Assembly (NCBI RefSeq): GCF_001642475.1
Contig: NW_019173944.1
Location: 124,001 to 188,000 of the forward strand
Reading direction: 5' to 3'
Origin: Fonsecaea monophora
Taxonomy: Eukaryota; Ascomycota; Eurotiomycetes; Chaetothyriales; Herpotrichiellaceae
DNA: 64,000 nucleotides
The notes beneath the pieces were generated by a model, which saw only the letters and a program-made list of their open reading frames with translations, did no database searches and had not been told where the DNA came from. The position numbers and the translations under genes are program-made. Shown here piece after piece: positions 10,607 through 21,506 of this stretch (its first letter is position 1; every line of letters starts with the position of its first letter).

Positions 10607-11473
10607 ATGCCGTTCACAATGACAGCGACTGTTCCTCAAGGCACCTCTTCACCTGTAACTCCTGCCACCAGCAATGCCATCGACAACCTTCGGCCCTCGT
10701 TGCCACGCCGCTCCTCTTCTCTGCATAAACAAGTCATAGCAAAACTCCGTCCTCTGCCATTCCAGTACCGCTGGTCGGTTTGGCACTCCAAATCTCACCT
10801 CCAGCCTACCAGCCAACAGTCACCCGATGCATATCCATTGACCATGTTGGTTGATTCGGTGGCCGACATTGGAACCTTCTACCGCATTTTCAACAACCTG
10901 CCCTGGTCGCAGATCAAGCAAAAAGACAGCATTCATATTTTTCGCTCCGGAGTCCAGCCGTTGTGGGAAGACGAGGAGAATCGCAGAGGCGGGCGCTGGC
11001 TGATTCGGGTTCGCCCAGAAGAGGGAAAAGATGTCAGGTGTTGGGAGGAGATATGTTTGCTGTGCTGTGGTGGAGAATTGCAGGCCGCTATTGCCCGAGG
11101 TATGTCTCAGTCCGGACTTGATCGTTTCATCTCTTAGTGACCTCGTGGCATAGAACGTGACCACATCCTCGGAATGTCCTTTTCGCCCCGGCAATATTTC
11201 ACACACATCTCAATATGGACCAAGAAAGGTGACAATCTGACAAGTATCATGTTGATGGAACGTGCCATCCTCGCCGGCTTGTCGCCCGACCTCAGACCCA
11301 GATCAAGCACCGACTTCAACTACCGGAGACATGCGGAGAAGATGGACCTGCATACTCTGCAATTCCAAGGTCGACAATCTCAGATAAACGCTCAAGCCCA
11401 AGCCCAAGCACCAGTTTTGCACGGATCAACCGTCAGACAACCCGTCCGTGTACGAGCCTTGACAGTTGTCTGA
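10607..11473 (+). CDS. eIF4E-family cap-binding protein (divergent paralogue)
   Basis: Two exons, 10607-11099 and 11154-11473, give 270 aa. The 54-bp intron runs GTATGT...ATAG; joining restores AIARERDHILGMSF in frame. The family core is clear: FQYRWSVWHSK (first cap-stacking Trp region), GTFYRIFNNLPWSQI, IHIFRSGVQPLWEDEENRRGGRW (second Trp and the conserved WED...GGRW), CWEEICLLCCGGEL and HISIWTKK (third conserved Trp). The sequence is well diverged from canonical fungal eIF4E: WHSK replaces the usual WF-containing motif, and the last ~40 residues (QAQAQA tract) are unique. It probably binds the m7G mRNA cap. Whether it promotes translation or represses it, as class II/4EHP proteins do, cannot be told. 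Confidence 0.82.
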
Positions 11474-11494
11474 GAAACAAAGTCTGCTTCTCAA

Positions 11495-13702
11495 TTACCG
11501 ACCCGGAACATAGCGGTCAATCGGTACCGGATCGCGATCTCGGCGATCGTTTCTGTCACTTTCGCGTCTCCGGTCATCACGTCGGTCGTCCCGTCGGTCA
11601 TCGCGTCGATCATCGCGGCGGTCATCCTTTCTTTCATCGCGTCGATCATCACGATGCCGACTTCGATCTCGTCGGTCCCGGTCTCTTGACCGATCTCTTT
11701 CACGCTCCCTCTCTCGATCCCGATCCCGATCCCGATCCCTGTCACGGTCGCGCTCCCGTTCCCGATCTCGCTCTCGATCCCGCTCGCGGTCGCGGTCTCT
11801 CTCTCTATCACGCTCTCTGTCTCGGTCGCGAGGTCGGTCGGCTTCTCGATCGCGTTCCCTCTCCCGATACCTATCTCGGTCACGATCGCGGTCGCGGTCT
11901 CGGTTCTGGTCTCGGTCGCGATCTCTATCCCGATCCCGATCCCTATCTCTGTCCCTCTCCCTGTCTTTGTCCCTCTCTCTTTCCTTCGACCGATTACGCT
12001 CGCGGTCTCGATCACGATCTCCAACGGTACGATCGCGTTCCCGGTCTGCAACTGTGCGATCACGCTCCCGATCTCCCTCGTCATCTCGATCCTTATCACT
12101 GCGATGACTATCGTACTTTCTCCGCGGCTCCCGTTCATGATCTCTGTCCAGATCTCGGGTGCGACGTCTTTGTCGATCACGTTCCCGCTCTTCTTCAGTA
12201 CGATGGACCCCGCCTCCAGGCACATAGCGGTCGATACCCACTGGCGATGCTGAGCGAGGTCTTCTTTCCCGGACGACGCGTTTCTCTTCTTTGGGAGATG
12301 GTGAATCGCGTTGGCTTCGGGCTTCACCTTCCTCGCGGTCTTTGCTGGGTTCCTGAGGCCGAGATGGTTCAGGCTTTTCTTTCTCCGGAATTAGCGATTT
12401 TCTGTCGCGGGATCTGCTTCGGCGATCGGGCTCTCGTTTGTGGCTTTCTCGGGATCTCTCTCGGCGGTCAGGCTCCCGTTTGTGGCTTTCCCGCGACTTA
12501 TCTCTGCGGTCAGGCTCTCGCTTGTAGCTCTCTCGAGATCTGTCTCGGCGATCAGGCTCCCGTTTGTAGCTTTCTCTAGATTTGTCTCGGCGGTGGGAAT
12601 GTCGATCCGATGTAACATGTTTGCGCAAGCTGCTGTGCGCTTCGGACTTGTCGAAAATATACTCGTGTCTCTGCTTGGACTTCTCCGCCATTTGTTTGCC
12701 TTCGCTCAGCAGTAGCTCGAGAGCGGTGGCTTCCAAATCCTTTTCGTCGGTGGGAACATCTTTGGCAGTGGTTGATGGTGCAAGCGAATCTCGCCGATCA
12801 GTGCTCTTCCGGCTTGTTCGTTCGTGGTCACGATCTTTGTCGCGTTCCCGCTCCCGTTCACGGTCACGGTCACGATCACGATCGCGGTCTCTCTCCCTGT
12901 CGCGTTCCTTCTCGTACCGGGCATATCGTTCTCGCCTCTCTTCTTCACGCTTTCTGTGTCTCTCGTCCCTGGCCTTGACCCGTTCGGCTTCCCGCTCCTC
13001 TTCCTCCTTTCGCCTCTTTTCGCGCTCGAGCCGACGCTCTTCCGCCTCTGCTTCACGTTTCTTCTTCTCCTCTTCCTCACGTTTCGCCTCTTCTTTCTTC
13101 CGCTTCCGCTCCTCTTCCAGCTTGATCTTGGCCTTGAGCTCCGCTGTCTCACGCAACAGCTGCTCCATGCGCGCCCTGTTTTTCTCCCTTTCCGCAGCCC
13201 GATTCTGAGTGTCAGCCTGGTATTGTTCATCGGTCTTGCCGCCCCGCTGCTCCTCTTCCGCCGCGACCTCGGGCCCGACATCTTCCCTGCGGATCTCACG
13301 CACCGCGTCGAGCACGGTGCTCAGGTGTTTCGCAATTTCCTGGTCGATCCTGGACTCGACATCCTGGTAGATGCCGCTGCGGTCCACAGCGCCTTGGATC
13401 AAGGTGGCTGCCTTGCCCCGTTCCCGACTGAGTAGATTGGGGTCTTTTTCAATCTCGGCCTCCGCGATGGCATGAATTTGATCAGTGAGCGCGGTTTTCG
13501 CATCCGACGTGTTGTACGAGGCCCATACTTGCTTGCGGAGACTATCGTAGCCGCCTTTTTTCTTGAACTTGAGCAGAAGCGCATCAATGGTGGATCGCTG
13601 TTCCTTGACCAGGGGGAGATCGGAGATCTTGAATCGAGGACGTAGCGAGAAGGGGATTGAGGACTCGGCCGCGGGAGCGTCTGCCATGACTGTGTCAGCC
13701 AT
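11495..13702 (-). CDS. COMPASS-Shg1/BOD1-domain protein with a long RD/RE-rich tail
   Basis: Single exon, 735 aa. Residues ~25-125 are a Shg1/BOD1 domain: ALLLKFKKKGGYDSLRKQVW, then HAIAEAEIEKDPNLLSRERG, GKAATLIQGAVDRS and DVESRIDQEI. In yeast, Shg1 is a subunit of the Set1/COMPASS histone H3K4 methyltransferase. The rest is a charged coiled coil (160-290) followed by low-complexity Arg-Asp/Arg-Glu repeats. Four 14-residue units (RDRSRESYKREPDR type) occur in the middle, and the motif IDRYVPG is present twice, once at the very C-terminus. Such tails suit phase-separating or splicing-speckle-like nuclear proteins. The gene converges on the eIF4E paralogue with only 21 bp between stop codons, so the transcripts probably overlap. 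Confidence 0.82.
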   Translation of the reverse strand: MADTVMADAPAAESSIPFSLRPRFKISDLPLVKEQRSTIDALLLKFKKKGGYDSLRKQVWASYNTSDAKTALTDQIHAIAEAEIEKDPNLLSRERGKAATLIQGAVDRSGIYQDVESRIDQEIAKHLSTVLDAVREIRREDVGPEVAAEEEQRGGKTDEQYQADTQNRAAEREKNRARMEQLLRETAELKAKIKLEEERKRKKEEAKREEEEKKKREAEAEERRLEREKRRKEEEEREAERVKARDERHRKREEERRERYARYEKERDRERDRDRDRDRDRERERERDKDRDHERTSRKSTDRRDSLAPSTTAKDVPTDEKDLEATALELLLSEGKQMAEKSKQRHEYIFDKSEAHSSLRKHVTSDRHSHRRDKSRESYKREPDRRDRSRESYKREPDRRDKSRESHKREPDRRERSRESHKREPDRRSRSRDRKSLIPEKEKPEPSRPQEPSKDREEGEARSQRDSPSPKEEKRVVRERRPRSASPVGIDRYVPGGGVHRTEEERERDRQRRRTRDLDRDHEREPRRKYDSHRSDKDRDDEGDRERDRTVADRERDRTVGDRDRDRERNRSKERERDKDRERDRDRDRDRDRDRDRDQNRDRDRDRDRDRYRERERDREADRPRDRDRERDRERDRDRERDRERDRERERDRDRDRDRDRDRERERERDRSRDRDRRDRSRHRDDRRDERKDDRRDDRRDDRRDDRRDDRRRESDRNDRRDRDPVPIDRYVPGR
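12421..12595 (-). repeat. Coding tandem repeat, about four 42-bp units
   Basis: Inside the Shg1-type gene; each unit encodes a 14-residue variant of RDRSRESYKREPDR. The units differ by a few third-base and Lys/Arg or Tyr/His changes. Confidence 0.85.
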
Positions 13703-14498
13703 GTTGGCGACGACGAGGTGATTTGCACCAAATTCGAGAGAAAATTTCTGATGATGTTTGAAGTAAGAGTCAAAATCCCTGGGTTTGAAGTTTAACGCGC
13801 GAGTTGCGCGTTTGGGTGCAAGTCACGTGCATAAGATCCTTTACTACCGCCAAGCATTGAACGTTGAAGCGCACTATTTGACTACTTATCCCGCAAGTGT
13901 CCAATTCAACCTCGCAAAGCTCTCTCTGTACAGCTAGATATCTACCCTTTATCTACCTAGCAACACATATAGCATGCTTTTAATCCATCCGAACTAACGA
14001 TTGCAGTCCACCTTTTTAATATCCTTGCTGATGATGCGCCACCAGCTCCCGCACAGCGCCTAGCCTGATCCAAAGATAAAAGAGCTCGTGCTCTTCCAGT
14101 TCCCTTCCAGTTGTGGTGCCGGAGCTGTGTATCCAGCTTTGAAAACAATCCGTTTGATGCATCGGACACATGCGCCCTCCCACTGTTGAAATGCATCTTA
14201 GTGTTTTTCCCAGGACGATTCCAGCCACGGCTTTTTACGCTCTTCTCCTGGGGTTGAGCGCATTTCGGTCGTATCGGTTTGAGGTAGGTTCCAGTGCTCT
14301 GTTCGCGGCCTCCCCTTCAACGCTGCTACTAGACATAGGAGTTCCTCTCTCCAACTGCGTTCGGCGTTCTGACTGAACAATCCGCACAAAGTTATCACCG
14401 CATCGAGGCCTCTCGTAATTGACATGCCATTGAGCAAGTCTGATCTTCATGGAATTGTGCTCACACTCTTGGTGAAGGTCCCTAGTCCTCTTCCAGAT
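13703..14498. other. Intergenic: Shg1 promoter and histidine kinase 3' flank
   Basis: Non-coding apart from short chance frames. A CACGTG hexamer lies at 13824-13829, about 120 bp upstream of the Shg1-type start codon. No other feature is seen. Confidence 0.45.
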
Positions 14499-17400
14499 TC
14501 ATTCGCCGTCTTTTCGCTGGTCATTTTGTTGGACATCCGTGCTTCCTTCTTTCGGAGTTCTGTACTGTTCAAGTATCTTCCTCAAAGCGGTCCGTTTGAT
14601 CGGCTTGGGAAGGAAGCCATTCATGCCCGCTTCGCGACAAGCTGTCCGATTGATTTCATGGTCAAACGCTGTCAGTGCGAGGATCGGAGCGTCAAATCCT
14701 AGTTCCCGTATCTTCTTTGTGGATTCGATGCCGTCCATGCGCGGCATTTGGATATCCATGAGAACTAGTGAGAAAGGCCGTGGCTTTTCAGTCTCGCTGC
14801 CCATTTCAGAGTATGACTTTCGCACCACGTTGAAAGCTTCCTCCCCGTCCTCCGCCAGTGTTACGTCGTCCACCTTTTCCAGCTTAAGTAGTTTGAGGAT
14901 AACTTGTTGATTGACCGGATTATCTTCTGCGACAAGGACTTTGAGAGAAGAGATTTCGACGGCAGTCCCTGAAGGTGGGGCTGGTGCCTTTTTCTCTACA
15001 TTGTCTGCAGTCTTCACTTGCTCTACTAGTTTCATTGGTGCCGGGTCATTTGCCTCATCCGGTGTCTTGACAGACATGATTGATGCGAGCCGATTGTTTG
15101 GAGGGGGGACGTTCTGCCTTTTTTCTTGTAATGTCGGTTGGGTAACTGTATCCACTCTTTCTGAGCTCACGTTGCCGTCTATCAGATACGGCTGAGAGAA
15201 ACCCACAAGACGGGGCACATCCAGCTGGGAGTCTTTGTCCTGTGTTGAATAGAGCGAAGTCTGTCTTGATCGAATAGGTTGTCGTGGTTCTCTTGACCTG
15301 CGAGATTTCGTACTGAAGCTTTCAAATTGTATGCTGCTGGATATACTTCCTGGTTTGGGTCGCGCGAGGGAATCGGACACGGAGGGCACGGCCTCTTTGG
15401 TGTAACGCAGTGGTAGAGAAAGGGTGAACGTACTTCCAATGTCGACAGTGCTCTTGAGGGTGATAGTGCCGCCCATCATGCCTGCGAGCTGCGAACATAT
15501 AGCTAGCCCAAGGCCGACACCGCCATGCTTCTTGCTCAAAGCCAAGTCACCTTGTACAAAGGGTTTGAAGATGTCTTGTTGTAAATGCTCCGGTATACCC
15601 GAACCCGTATCCTCGACCTCAAAATCGAACAATAAACCCTTCATCGATGACTTTGGCGGGACATATTCAGTATCTCGTCGCTGCAGTGCCTTTGAAGGCG
15701 TTGCTTGGCCGACTGTAGTGTTTGTATATGCCACTTGAGGCATGGCTTCGGGTTCCACAAATCCTCTGCATCGTATTCGCACTTCGACGACCCCTTTGAC
15801 GGCCGTGAACTTCAGCGCGTTGCTTACGAGATCTGCACACCAGTCAGAGGAACACGATCAAACAAGAGCTTGCGAAACGCTTAAAGATGGTCTATGAAGC
15901 CCATCATGATAACTAAAGCGGGCAACGCGAAATTCGCACTTACTCATCAGAATTTGCAGTATCCGATTTTTGTCCCCTCTTAGTCCCAATTCCCTCAACG
16001 GCCCAAGATCGGCAGGTGCTTTGGCCAGAATACTCGTCTTCGGTTTCGCAATAGCGCCAGCCATATCATGTCTAGCAAGAATGACATCCTCGAGGTTGTC
16101 TTGATCAGTATCTCCGGTTGTGGTTGGTTCTGTGCCAATGAAGACCACTCTCAAACTGATATCAGCTTCACGCGCCTGCTTCTCGAAAATGGATACAAGT
16201 TGTGAGCCAACATCCGAAAGTCGAAACGTGTCTTCTTCAATGGCAAAGTTTTGTCCAAAGGAACTGCGGCTGAAAGTCAGTAGGTCGTTGAGGAGGTGTA
16301 ACAGCAGATCTGAAGACTTGTAGATGATCTTCAGAGACTGTCGGATGCTGCTGACGTCTTCCTCTTGCATGGCGATTGCACACATGCCAATGATACCGTT
16401 CAATGGTGTTCGGAGTTCATGAGAAACATTTGCGATGAACAAGGTCTTGCTTTCGTTGGCAGCTTCGGCGGCATTTCGGCTTTGTTCCAGTTCTGCAGTT
16501 CTTTTCTTTACTCGGTGCTCAAGTCTTCCGTACTGGATCGTCAACTCGTCGGCCATTTCGTTGAAAGTTCGGGTCAAATCCGTCAACTCGTCATGGACGA
16601 CATGGCTGTGTTCGGGCACGCGCTCAGGAATCTTAAACACTCGCACTGGTCGAACGAAGGTCTTCTTTTTCGCGGACCTTTTGCAAAGACTGTGATTCAT
16701 CCCCTTTTCCTGCATGAGGTCGGGTTTCATCAAAGCATTGTCGCTATCCGTGTCGGACGATTTCTCGGAGGGATCGTAAGCTTCATACGTAGTCACGGAA
16801 TTCTCGGCCGCAGTTCTGAGAGCAATGATAGGCCTGACAGCAAAATGGGCAAGCGGACTGCGAGTGGGTCAGTACATGCGAGGACATTTGGCTTTGCAGC
16901 ACTCACAAGGTAACAAGGATGACCGCACCGACCACGCTGAAAATACAGGCCAGCACTGTATTCCGTAGATGATTGATGGGAGCGACGACTTCACTGTGTG
17001 CCTGTCCAAAGACAACCACCCAATTAACAATGTCAGAAGAGACCTTGGCAAAGCCGGCGGATATCTTCTGGTTTTCCTCATTGTGCGTAGACATCAGCGC
17101 TCCCGCATTATTGAGCTCCCCAGTTTTGACGCACCAAGCCCGCAGCACAGCTGGGTAGGCTTTCATAGGGAAAGGAAGGTAAGGATCCTTGGCACGTAAA
17201 GGGTGGCGATCACCGTGAGGCGGTAGGACAAACCGTGTGGGAATATTGGAATTCGCAGGTTCTGAGCGACCAGTGATGTTCTCGGCATACAGGTTGTCGG
17301 GTCGATCAGGGCCAATAATCACAACCTCTCCCGTCTTACCTAGTCCAACCGGAGACTCAACAATATTATAAAGCGCTTTTCCGTCAACCACAACAGTGAG

Positions 17401-18151
17401 CCACCCAAGTACATCGATACGACTGGTGTTGTTGTTGATGGGCACTGTGAACGAGATGAGCGAGGTGTTGCTTTGAAGGGCGAGCGGACCGAGAAACAGC
17501 GTCGAGTTGTTGTCCAGCGTCTTGCCCTCGTAGAAGACAAAGTTGTTATCGGATGGCTCATCGCCATAAGTGAGGTTAGGGTAGAGCTGGGGCGGGTACC
17601 CAGCGCTACCTTCGCCTAAAAGGACTGCCGATCGATTCTGATAAGAAAAAGGGAGCACGACTTTGCTGGCAGCTCCCCTCCCAGTTGCGCCAGTCAGTGC
17701 ACCATGACCTCCATCGGACCGGGGCCGGCGAGGAAATACAGCAGCTTGAAGGAGAACTGCATCGTCGGTCCCGCCAGACAGCGCATCCACAAGGTTGTTC
17801 TAGGTCGAGGTCAGTACTTTTGATGGTGGAGGCCGGCGACCTCTGTCGTTAACCTACCTGCATGGCATCGTACAGGTCCTGAGTGTCGTTGCCATTGTTG
17901 TAATCCCGGAGTAGGGACTGGAGAATATTCCGGGTGGCGATGGACTGTACGGATGTGCCTAGTAAACTGATGTCCTGGGCAACTTGAGTGGCCTTCAAGT
18001 TCGCCGTGACCGAGAGAGTTTCCCATTTTGCGTTGTTGAGACGATCCACAATCTGAACCCAGATCGACACGGTCAGTATGGTCAGTGACAACAGACTCGT
18101 GAGGCCGATGATCAGACATAGCTGTTCACGAATGCGAAGGTGGACCCTCAT
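14499..18151 (-). CDS. Sln1-type (group VI) hybrid histidine kinase
   Basis: Four exons (18151-17858, 17799-16907, 16857-15944, 15832-14499) give 1144 aa; three introns of 49-111 bp all have GT...AG ends and all junctions stay in frame. TM1 is near residues 11-34. A large extracytoplasmic sensor region follows to ~375, and TM2 covers about 378-402. A HAMP-like linker and coiled coil come next, then the H-box FIANVSHELRTPLNG with His542, the N-box LMNLVSNALKFT (split by intron 3), the DTGSGI and GVGLGL ATP boxes, and a C-terminal receiver with Asp1060 (LVLMDIQMPRMDG) and Lys1110. The order TM-sensor-TM-HAMP-kinase-receiver is that of yeast Sln1 and Aspergillus TcsB. These sense osmotic or membrane stress and signal through a Ypd1 phosphotransfer protein to Ssk1/HOG and Skn7. 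All catalytic residues are present. Confidence 0.93.
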
Positions 18152-19323
18152 CGTGGCAGCGAGGATGAAGAAGTTTGGCAGCGGGACAGCGGAAGGACGG
18201 GCGGCGAATGGGAGATTGCGGGTGCGCAGTTGGCGTCAAGTCATTTCAGACGCGAGTTGATCAGGATGGCGGTATCCTTGTCACAGAAAGACGGTCGAAT
18301 CTTCTGTTAATGGCATCCATGGCGGGACATTGAGAAGATGGTGTGTGTGAGATACAGACACAGAAGGATTCATTGATTTTTCCATGGTCTGATGGATAAT
18401 GATGGAGGGTGCTGTGCTGATGGGCGGACGCGGAGGCTATTTTTTAGGCTTCGATGCCTGGGGCGCAGTTTCATAGGCGAACCCCTCGGGTCTAGTCTCA
18501 GCTTGTCCTTGCTTAGTCAACGATAGCCAACCCGCCCATTGATCAGGAACAGCAACCCAAGAAGCCAATGAGCGAGTGGGAAATTGTCTTATGTCTTGGC
18601 AGTCCCTAGTAAGCAAAAGGTAGGTGAGCGCCGAGTCCAGAATTTCCAATCCCTAACCGTTTGTACTCGGGACACTCTTAAATATGCGATTACCCTCTCT
18701 CACATAGTCTCAAGTCCCTGGAGGATGGAGGTTTCTCTCCCTTTTCATTGTGGTTTCCGTTGTGTATGCCAGTAGTTGTCAGCAGATCCTCACTGCAATC
18801 CCAGGATACACCCGGCCCCAAGTGGAATCTCGGTTTATCTTTCTTCCTTAAGTGGTCGGTCAAGTCCGGCCAGCTTCCCCTCCTACCCGCCATCATCTAG
18901 AGAGGATCCTGTGACTACGAGGCTAACGATGGTGTGTATCGATTTATGATAAACTGTAGCTATATAGCAAAGAGAAAAGCCCTCATAAGTTCCTTATATT
19001 TGGTTTGGATTCAGCCTTGCCAGCAAGTAACGTAGCAGCGTGGTTGAGCATGACAATGGCACGTGATCATCCACTGTAATACGGTCGAGTACAAAACTAG
19101 TCAAGAGCATTTTTAACTTGGCATCCAAAAAGTTGCCGTGAAAGGGTCTGTTCACCTGAGCTGCTCTCCAATCTCCGAGCTCTCTAACACCGCGACGACA
19201 ACCTCATTCCACAATCCTGCCTTGCGATAACAATTCCCAACTACTGCGCCAGCTTTATTCCTGCTCCAGTGATAGGTTGCTGACACTGCTCCAACGCGCC
19301 CAAGGCGCGAAACATACACAATC
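18152..19323. other. Divergent promoter region, histidine kinase and complex-I-type gene
   Basis: Non-coding 1.2 kb between two divergent genes. A CACGTG hexamer lies at 19060-19065, about 260 bp upstream of the next ATG. No repeat is seen. Confidence 0.45.
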
Positions 19324-19690
19324 ATGGTTCACAAGATCCTGTTCTGGGCCGGTTTCGGTAAACACCTATCCCCCCCTTTATACCTTGCCTAACAGGCCCT
19401 TTGGGTGTCGTTTTTTAACGTTTCTACTAGGCATCGCCACACGCTTTGTCCAACTGGGGATAGAGATGAGACCATTCTTTCAACGCGGCACATTATGGGT
19501 GTACCCACTATTTGCGAGCATCGGGGGATCCTTTGGTTATTGGTTGACGGGCGTTGAAGATAGACAAGTCAAGCTCCTTCAGCAACGGAAACAGATTATA
19601 ATCGAGAAGAGACGACGAAGAGCAGAGCGTGAGGCGGCTGCGGACGGGTCGCTCGCTGAGACCGCAGGCGTGCTGGCATCGACGAGTTAA
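19324..19690 (+). CDS. Small mitochondrial membrane protein, probable complex I accessory subunit
   Basis: Two exons, 19324-19357 and 19431-19690, give 97 aa; the 73-bp intron runs GTAAAC...CTAG. The protein starts MVHKILFWAGFGIATRF, has one predicted membrane segment (LWVYPLFASIGGSFGYWL) and ends in a basic helical tail (LLQQRKQIIIEKRRRRAE). I recall fungal proteins of this pattern annotated as the NADH-ubiquinone oxidoreductase 14 kDa subunit, an accessory subunit of respiratory complex I. The gene would be missed without the intron: a longer ORF crosses it in a frame with no homology and no good start. Confidence in the gene is high; the subunit name is recalled, not checked. Confidence 0.72.
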
Positions 19691-20195
19691 AGCCACTAAA
19701 CAAACAAACGAGGTGGATTATTGACACATGGGCAAGGTGTTCGTTGAAAATAGACCTGGAACCTGTTGTTCACAGCCAGTTGGCGAGATGAAGGGGGACA
19801 GAGCAAGGAGCTGCGACACCACACCACACCACATCACAACCTCACTACTACTACTACTATTATTATTGTACAAAGGCCTACGACGTTTTGTATGACACAT
19901 GCCATATACAGCAGTCTCAAAAGTCACGATGACAAGGAGTGAAGACAGCTCTGGAATGGAGCAAATCCATCACTATTACACACAGACTTGCCTCTTGGAC
20001 TGGTGCCCCAGCGTGCGTGCAATGCTCGATTATTTCCATGACAGTGTGTTATGACCAGCAAAGAGGATTTCTTCGCAGACCACACGGAACATTGGAGAAA
20101 GAGAAAATACCCATCCCCCTTGATTCCACTCACGCATTGAATTCCTGAGTCATCAACCTCCTGTTCCTTGTCTCATGCACATCCCTCCCCTTCTT
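19691..20195. other. Convergent intergenic region with ACT repeat
   Basis: 3' flanks of two convergent genes. It carries CACAC runs and an (ACT)n/(ATT)n microsatellite at 19844-19867. Nothing else is seen. Confidence 0.45.
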
Positions 20196-20714
20196 CTATG
20201 CCCTCGGCGGCGGCTCCTCTGGGTACGACTCTGCGCCTTCTGGAATGGGGACCAACGCGCTCTTTGTCCAGATGTGCGTTGCGCCGGTGAAGATGTCGCC
20301 GTCGATGCCCTCGAGACACCCGCCCTTGACGGCGACGTAGCCCGAACTGCCCGTGGGCGCGACGCTGACGTTCATGATGCGCGTCCCGCACTTTTTGCAG
20401 TAGTAGCACTTTTTGGCCCGGCCGGACGTCGTGCGCGAGTGCTCGTAGATACCGATGACGGGAGACTCCGCATCCGCGGCGCCACCATTCTTGCCGTCGT
20501 TGTCGTTGTCTCTCCCAAGCGCCGAACTGGACGCAGACTCGTCCCCCGCAACGGAAACCTGGGAAAGCAGATCAAAGTGCGGGAAGATGGCCGAGATGCC
20601 AAACGCGCTGGCGCTCTGGCGGCGGCACTCGTGGCAGTGGCAGACGTACCACTTGATGGGCTTTTCCGTGGGCGTGCGAAAGCGCACGGTGCCGCATTGG
20701 CAGCGACCTTCCAT
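20196..20714 (-). CDS. GFA/CENP-V-domain zinc protein
   Basis: Single exon, 172 aa. The zinc ligands of the GFA (glutathione-dependent formaldehyde-activating enzyme) fold are visible: CQC near the N-terminus (GRCQCGTVRF), CHCHECRRQSASAFG, then CYYCKKCGTRI. An acidic Asp/Asn insertion of ~35 residues separates the second and third clusters. The name of the family comes from bacterial Gfa, once thought to add formaldehyde to glutathione. Most fungal members have no tested substrate, so a role in formaldehyde or S-hydroxymethylglutathione handling is only a possibility. The C-terminus ends in EEPPPRA with no targeting signal. Confidence 0.88.
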   Translation of the reverse strand: MEGRCQCGTVRFRTPTEKPIKWYVCHCHECRRQSASAFGISAIFPHFDLLSQVSVAGDESASSSALGRDNDNDGKNGGAADAESPVIGIYEHSRTTSGRAKKCYYCKKCGTRIMNVSVAPTGSSGYVAVKGGCLEGIDGDIFTGATHIWTKSALVPIPEGAESYPEEPPPRA

Positions 20715-21506
20715 ATTATTTTTCTTATGTATGGCGAGGTGCGGGGTTTGGGCGATGATACTGGATATTGATTATGTATGTTTTTTTTCCGAGGGAGACA
20801 CAAATCATTAATGGGAGATGTGGATAGATATTCTGATTCTCAACTCGAAGATGTGGATTCTGATGCGAGATGCGAAGCGAGGTGAGTAAAAACCTGTAAA
20901 GGAGCCGAGTATATGATATATGAGGGGACCGAGTTAGTCGCGTGTTCGCGATCAAAGTACATACATACATGCGAGGTATGTACAGGATCTCGCACAAAAA
21001 GAAACAGCCGATCAGTAGGTACTAGGTACCAGGGATGTAGGAATGCATTATGTAATAGGGATGGTGGTCTTGTAACAACTGCCGTGTATCTCGAGACCAA
21101 AAAAAAACCCAAGAAATTGCCCAGATAGTCTAGTGGGTGCTAGGCATTGCACCGAGTTCTGTCGACTCACCACGAGTTCATCGCTAATGTTTGTTGAGGG
21201 AATGGCAGAGATACATGCTGCTCTCCCTCCATATATCCCCCTGCCTCCACACAGCCTTGTTTACAGCCTTGCGTACAGTGACATATTACATGTTACATTT
21301 CGTTATATGTTGTCTCAGTTAACGGATCGTTGTCTATGGGAATATGTCCTGCTAGAAACTGTGCCAAAGACTTTTAACACACGTTATTATAGCCATTAGA
21401 TTCCATCCCAGCGCTCTGTTACATAAGTACACGGTATGTACTCCGAGTATGCTAAAGAAAACCAAACCACGAGAAACTACAGCACGAACCGTTGTGAGGA
21501 GTATCA
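20715..21506. other. Intergenic, no gene seen
   Basis: Promoter side of the GFA gene and 3' side of the STAND-N gene. AT-richer than the neighbours, with several GTACATA/TACATA runs near 20955-20990. No coding signal is seen. Confidence 0.4.

Noticed and set aside
12582..13208. Plus-strand frame of 208 codons with a long Arg-Ser run, like an SR splicing protein
   Set aside because: It is antisense to the RD/RE repeats of the Shg1-type gene; the repeat DNA reads as Arg-Ser on the other strand. No ATG-proximal domain supports it.
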